A stretch of DNA of 6,084 bases from Candidatus Hydrogenedentota bacterium (GTDB lineage: Bacteria; Hydrogenedentota; Hydrogenedentia; Hydrogenedentales; CAITNO01), in contig JAKPUV010001141.1 of NCBI GenBank assembly GCA_029554925.1, forward strand, positions 1 to 6,084, read 5' to 3'. Under the pieces are notes generated by a model. That model had not been told where the DNA came from and made no database searches. It saw nothing but the letters and a program-made list of their open reading frames with translations. Shown in pieces: positions 3,835 to 6,084 of this stretch; the stretch's first letter is position 1; each line of letters opens with the position of its first letter. Position numbers and translations under genes: made by a program.

Positions 3835-6084
3835 ATGCACGCCGACACCTTCGCCGCCGCTGGCCTTCTGGCCGCCTGTCTGTTCTTCGCCGCCCCCGCC
3901 GCGCGGGCGGGCGAGCCGCTCACCGTGCGCACGGCGTACTACGAGCTGCGTCTCAACGGCGAAACCGGGGACATAGAGTCCTTCACGGCCAACGGACGCG
4001 GGCTCATCCAGGCCTGCGGCGCGCCGCGCGCCCTGTTCACCCTTAGGTTCCGCGCCGCCGACGGCGCGCCGACCGACCTGTCCGCCCTGTCGGCCCGGTC
4101 CTTCTCCGCCGCGCGCGAGGAGTCGGACGGCGAGACCCGCCTGGTCCTCGCCTACACCGAACTGGACGAGCGGCCCGTGGACGTGCGCGTGACGGTGCGC
4201 TGCCCCCACAACGAGCCCACGACCTACTGGTCCCTGTCGCTGACCAACGGCACGGGGCTTCGGCTGGACCACATAGACTTCCCCACGGTGGTCACGCCGA
4301 ATGATCTGGTGGCGACGGGCGGCGACGCCCGCGTCTTTTGGCCGGGCATGGAGGGCGTGGTGGTCGAGGACCTGTCGCTGCGCGAGGGGTTCTGGTGGAA
4401 GTGGCGGCCCATCGAGCACCCGACCATGGGCTGGATCGGCCTGTACCCCTCGTCCTGCCCCATGCAGTTCATGGCGTACTACGGCCGCGACGCGGGGCTC
4501 TACCTCGCCGCGCACGATCCGGAGAGCCACCCCAAGGGCGTCGAGTACCACCCCCACCCGCAGGGCGGCATCTTCCTCGACTACCGGCTCTTTCCCGGCG
4601 GCGTCATCGCGCGCGAATACGCCATGCCCTATGAGATGGCCCTGGGCGCCTTCACGGGCGACTGGCACGACGCCGCCGAACGCTACCGCGCCTGGCTGGA
4701 GACATCGGCCATGCCGCGCCCGCCCCGGCTGACGGAGAACCCCGCGCTGCCGGACTGGTTCCAGGAGTCGCCCATCGTGGTCACCTATCCGGTGCGTGGC
4801 ACGAAGGACCTCGGCGACATGGCGCCGAACGAGTACTACCCCTACACGAAGGCGCTCCCGGCGCTGGAGTTCCTGTCCGAACAGTTTGACAGCAAAGTGC
4901 TCGCCCTGCTCATGCACTGGGAGGGCAGCGCGCCGTGGTCGCCGCCCTACGTCTGGCCGCCCTACGGCGGCACGGAGGATTTTTCCAAGTTTGTCGAGGC
5001 CCTGCACGCCGGGGGAAACCTTGCGGGGCTCTACGCCAGCGGCACGGGCTACACCATCCGCAGCAACACGGACCCGTCGTTCACAAAGGAGGAGGAGTTC
5101 GAGGAGCTGCGCCTGGTGGACATCGTAACGCGCGCGCCCGACGGCACCCCCGCGGAGAACGGCGTCTGCGCCGGGCCCAACGCCCAGCGCATCGGCTACG
5201 ACATGTGCCCGGCGAACGAGTGGGTGAAGGACACGGTCGCGCGCGAGGTCGCCAAAATCCTCCCCTCCGGCGTGGACTACCTCCAGTACTTCGACCAGAA
5301 CCTCGGCGGCTCCTGCTACCGCTGCTACGCCGCGACCCACGGCCACGCGCCCGGCCCCGGCCTCTGGCAGAACGCCGCCATGGCGGACATCTACCGGCGC
5401 ATCCAGGAGCTGGTCGCCCGGAGCGGCCGCAAGGTGCTCATCGGCTGCGAGGCCGCCGCCGCCGAACCCTTCATCCCGTATCTGCTGTTTAACGACAACC
5501 GCTTCCACCTGAACCTCCATGCCGGGACGCCCGTGCCCGCCTACGCCTACGTCCACCACGAGTACCTGAACAACTTCATGGGCAACCAGAACGGTGTGAG
5601 CGCGTTTGTGGACCTTGCGCGGTCGCCGCTCAACCTGCACCAGCGCGTGGCCCTGTCCTTCGCCCAGGGCGACTTCCTTACGGCGGTGCTGAAAGGCGGA
5701 GGAAAACTGTGCTGGGAGTGGGGCGGCTCGTGGGACGCCGAGGGCCCCGACCACGGCTCCGTGGCGGCGCTCATGCGCAACCTGAACGCCTGGCGGCGCG
5801 GCACCGGCAAACCGTACCTCCTCTACGGCCGCATGCTCAAGCCCTTCCCCGTCACGGGGGACTACGAGATCCCCATCATCACCCCCCGGGACCAGCGCAT
5901 CCCGTTCCGGTCGGTGTTCACCACCCGCTGGCAGGCGGGAGGCAAGACCGCCCAGGTGCTGGTCAACTACACACCGGAACCGCAGCGCGTGACGCTGCGC
6001 TGCGGGGAGGCGGCGGGCCGCCCCGTCCTGTTCACCGACCCCCGCGCGGCGGGGACCGAAGCGCCCCGGGCGGGCGCGGACGGC
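3835..6084 (+). CDS. Probable secreted glycosidase-like protein, DUF6259-like (3' truncated)
   Basis: The frame is open for 750 codons to the window edge with no stop. Residues 1-25 look like a signal peptide: a hydrophobic Ala/Leu/Phe core ending in AARA before Gly26. Its n-region lacks a basic residue, so export is likely but not certain. Residues about 30-300 read as a beta-sandwich region (LTVRTAYYELRLNG near 29-42). A barrel-like region follows with aromatic, acidic motifs: LLMHWEGSAPW (358-368), YFDQNLGG (485-492) with Asp487, HGHAPGPG (502-509), a strand ending IGCE with Glu539, and CWEWGG (626-631). Asp487 and Glu539 are candidate nucleophile and acid/base, by analogy with GH clans using a strand-4 Asp; this is inference. 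The resemblance is to DUF6259 proteins, recalled from family style and not searched. The residues after about 645 may begin a C-terminal beta domain. The adjacent amidohydrolase suggests a glycan-related role; the substrate is unknown. Confidence 0.75.
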   Translation, partial: MHADTFAAAGLLAACLFFAAPAARAGEPLTVRTAYYELRLNGETGDIESFTANGRGLIQACGAPRALFTLRFRAADGAPTDLSALSARSFSAAREESDGETRLVLAYTELDERPVDVRVTVRCPHNEPTTYWSLSLTNGTGLRLDHIDFPTVVTPNDLVATGGDARVFWPGMEGVVVEDLSLREGFWWKWRPIEHPTMGWIGLYPSSCPMQFMAYYGRDAGLYLAAHDPESHPKGVEYHPHPQGGIFLDYRLFPGGVIAREYAMPYEMALGAFTGDWHDAAERYRAWLETSAMPRPPRLTENPALPDWFQESPIVVTYPVRGTKDLGDMAPNEYYPYTKALPALEFLSEQFDSKVLALLMHWEGSAPWSPPYVWPPYGGTEDFSKFVEALHAGGNLAGLYASGTGYTIRSNTDPSFTKEEEFEELRLVDIVTRAPDGTPAENGVCAGPNAQRIGYDMCPANEWVKDTVAREVAKILPSGVDYLQYFDQNLGGSCYRCYAATHGHAPGPGLWQNAAMADIYRRIQELVARSGRKVLIGCEAAAAEPFIPYLLFNDNRFHLNLHAGTPVPAYAYVHHEYLNNFMGNQNGVSAFVDLARSPLNLHQRVALSFAQGDFLTAVLKGGGKLCWEWGGSWDAEGPDHGSVAALMRNLNAWRRGTGKPYLLYGRMLKPFPVTGDYEIPIITPRDQRIPFRSVFTTRWQAGGKTAQVLVNYTPEPQRVTLRCGEAAGRPVLFTDPRAAGTEAPRAGADG

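Noticed and set aside
2403..3932. Long minus-strand reading frame opposite the amidohydrolase gene
   Set aside because: Antisense shadow with a Val/Gln/Arg-biased translation and no family motif; the plus-strand product has an ordered metal-binding pattern.
3793..5754. 653-residue minus-strand frame opposite the DUF6259-like gene
   Set aside because: Composition is that of a GC-skew shadow, while the plus strand encodes a signal peptide and a coherent fold through the same region with a good ribosome binding site.
1..6084. A defence, phage or other novel multi-gene system
   Set aside because: The four genes are a rRNA modification enzyme, a wall-recycling enzyme and two metabolic genes. No nuclease, toxin, transposase, phage or CRISPR signal was seen on either strand.

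Overview
The window comes from a very GC-rich bacterium with a mostly diderm-type gene set. It holds four plus-strand protein genes, two cut by the window edges, and two short gene-free stretches that both contain repeat-type DNA. Mpl, the murein tripeptide ligase, points to a Gram-negative style cell that recycles peptidoglycan. The short REP-like palindrome and the secreted glycosidase-like protein next to an orphan amidohydrolase resemble what is seen in Hydrogenedentota, Planctomycetota and related groups. That placement is a weak inference from general style, not from a marker gene.

Layout. Positions 1-651 are the 3' two-thirds of an RluA-family 23S rRNA pseudouridine synthase. Positions 740-2137 encode a complete Mpl. 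Between them is an 88-bp gap containing a long imperfect palindrome. Its left flank (648-666) almost exactly repeats the first 19 bases of mpl (740-758). The likely history is that mpl once began at the ATGA overlapping the rluA-family stop, and a small repeat then separated the two genes, leaving a duplicated start. A 31-codon reading frame now links the old start to the new one through ATGA overlaps at both ends.

Positions 2138-2507 hold no convincing gene. Most of the stretch is a 259-bp structure (2161-2419) with 17-bp imperfect terminal inverted repeats. It is flanked exactly by a 5-bp direct repeat, TTTGG, which is the signature of a small non-autonomous transposon (MITE-like). A second long inverted repeat (2202-2294) lies inside it. 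A perfect TATAAT box (2456-2461) follows and probably serves the next two genes.

Positions 2508-3815 encode an uncharacterised TIM-barrel amidohydrolase distantly like uronate isomerases. After 19 bp comes a gene (3835 to beyond 6084) for a probably secreted protein with an N-terminal beta-sandwich region and a glycosidase-like barrel (DUF6259-like). The two are likely co-transcribed. They may work on related substrates, the exported protein attacking a glycan outside the cytoplasm and the amidohydrolase-fold enzyme processing a sugar-derived product inside, but this link is inferred only from adjacency.

No tRNA, rRNA, CRISPR array, phage gene or defence system was recognised. The most notable signals are the two small repeat elements and what they did to the neighbouring gene starts.
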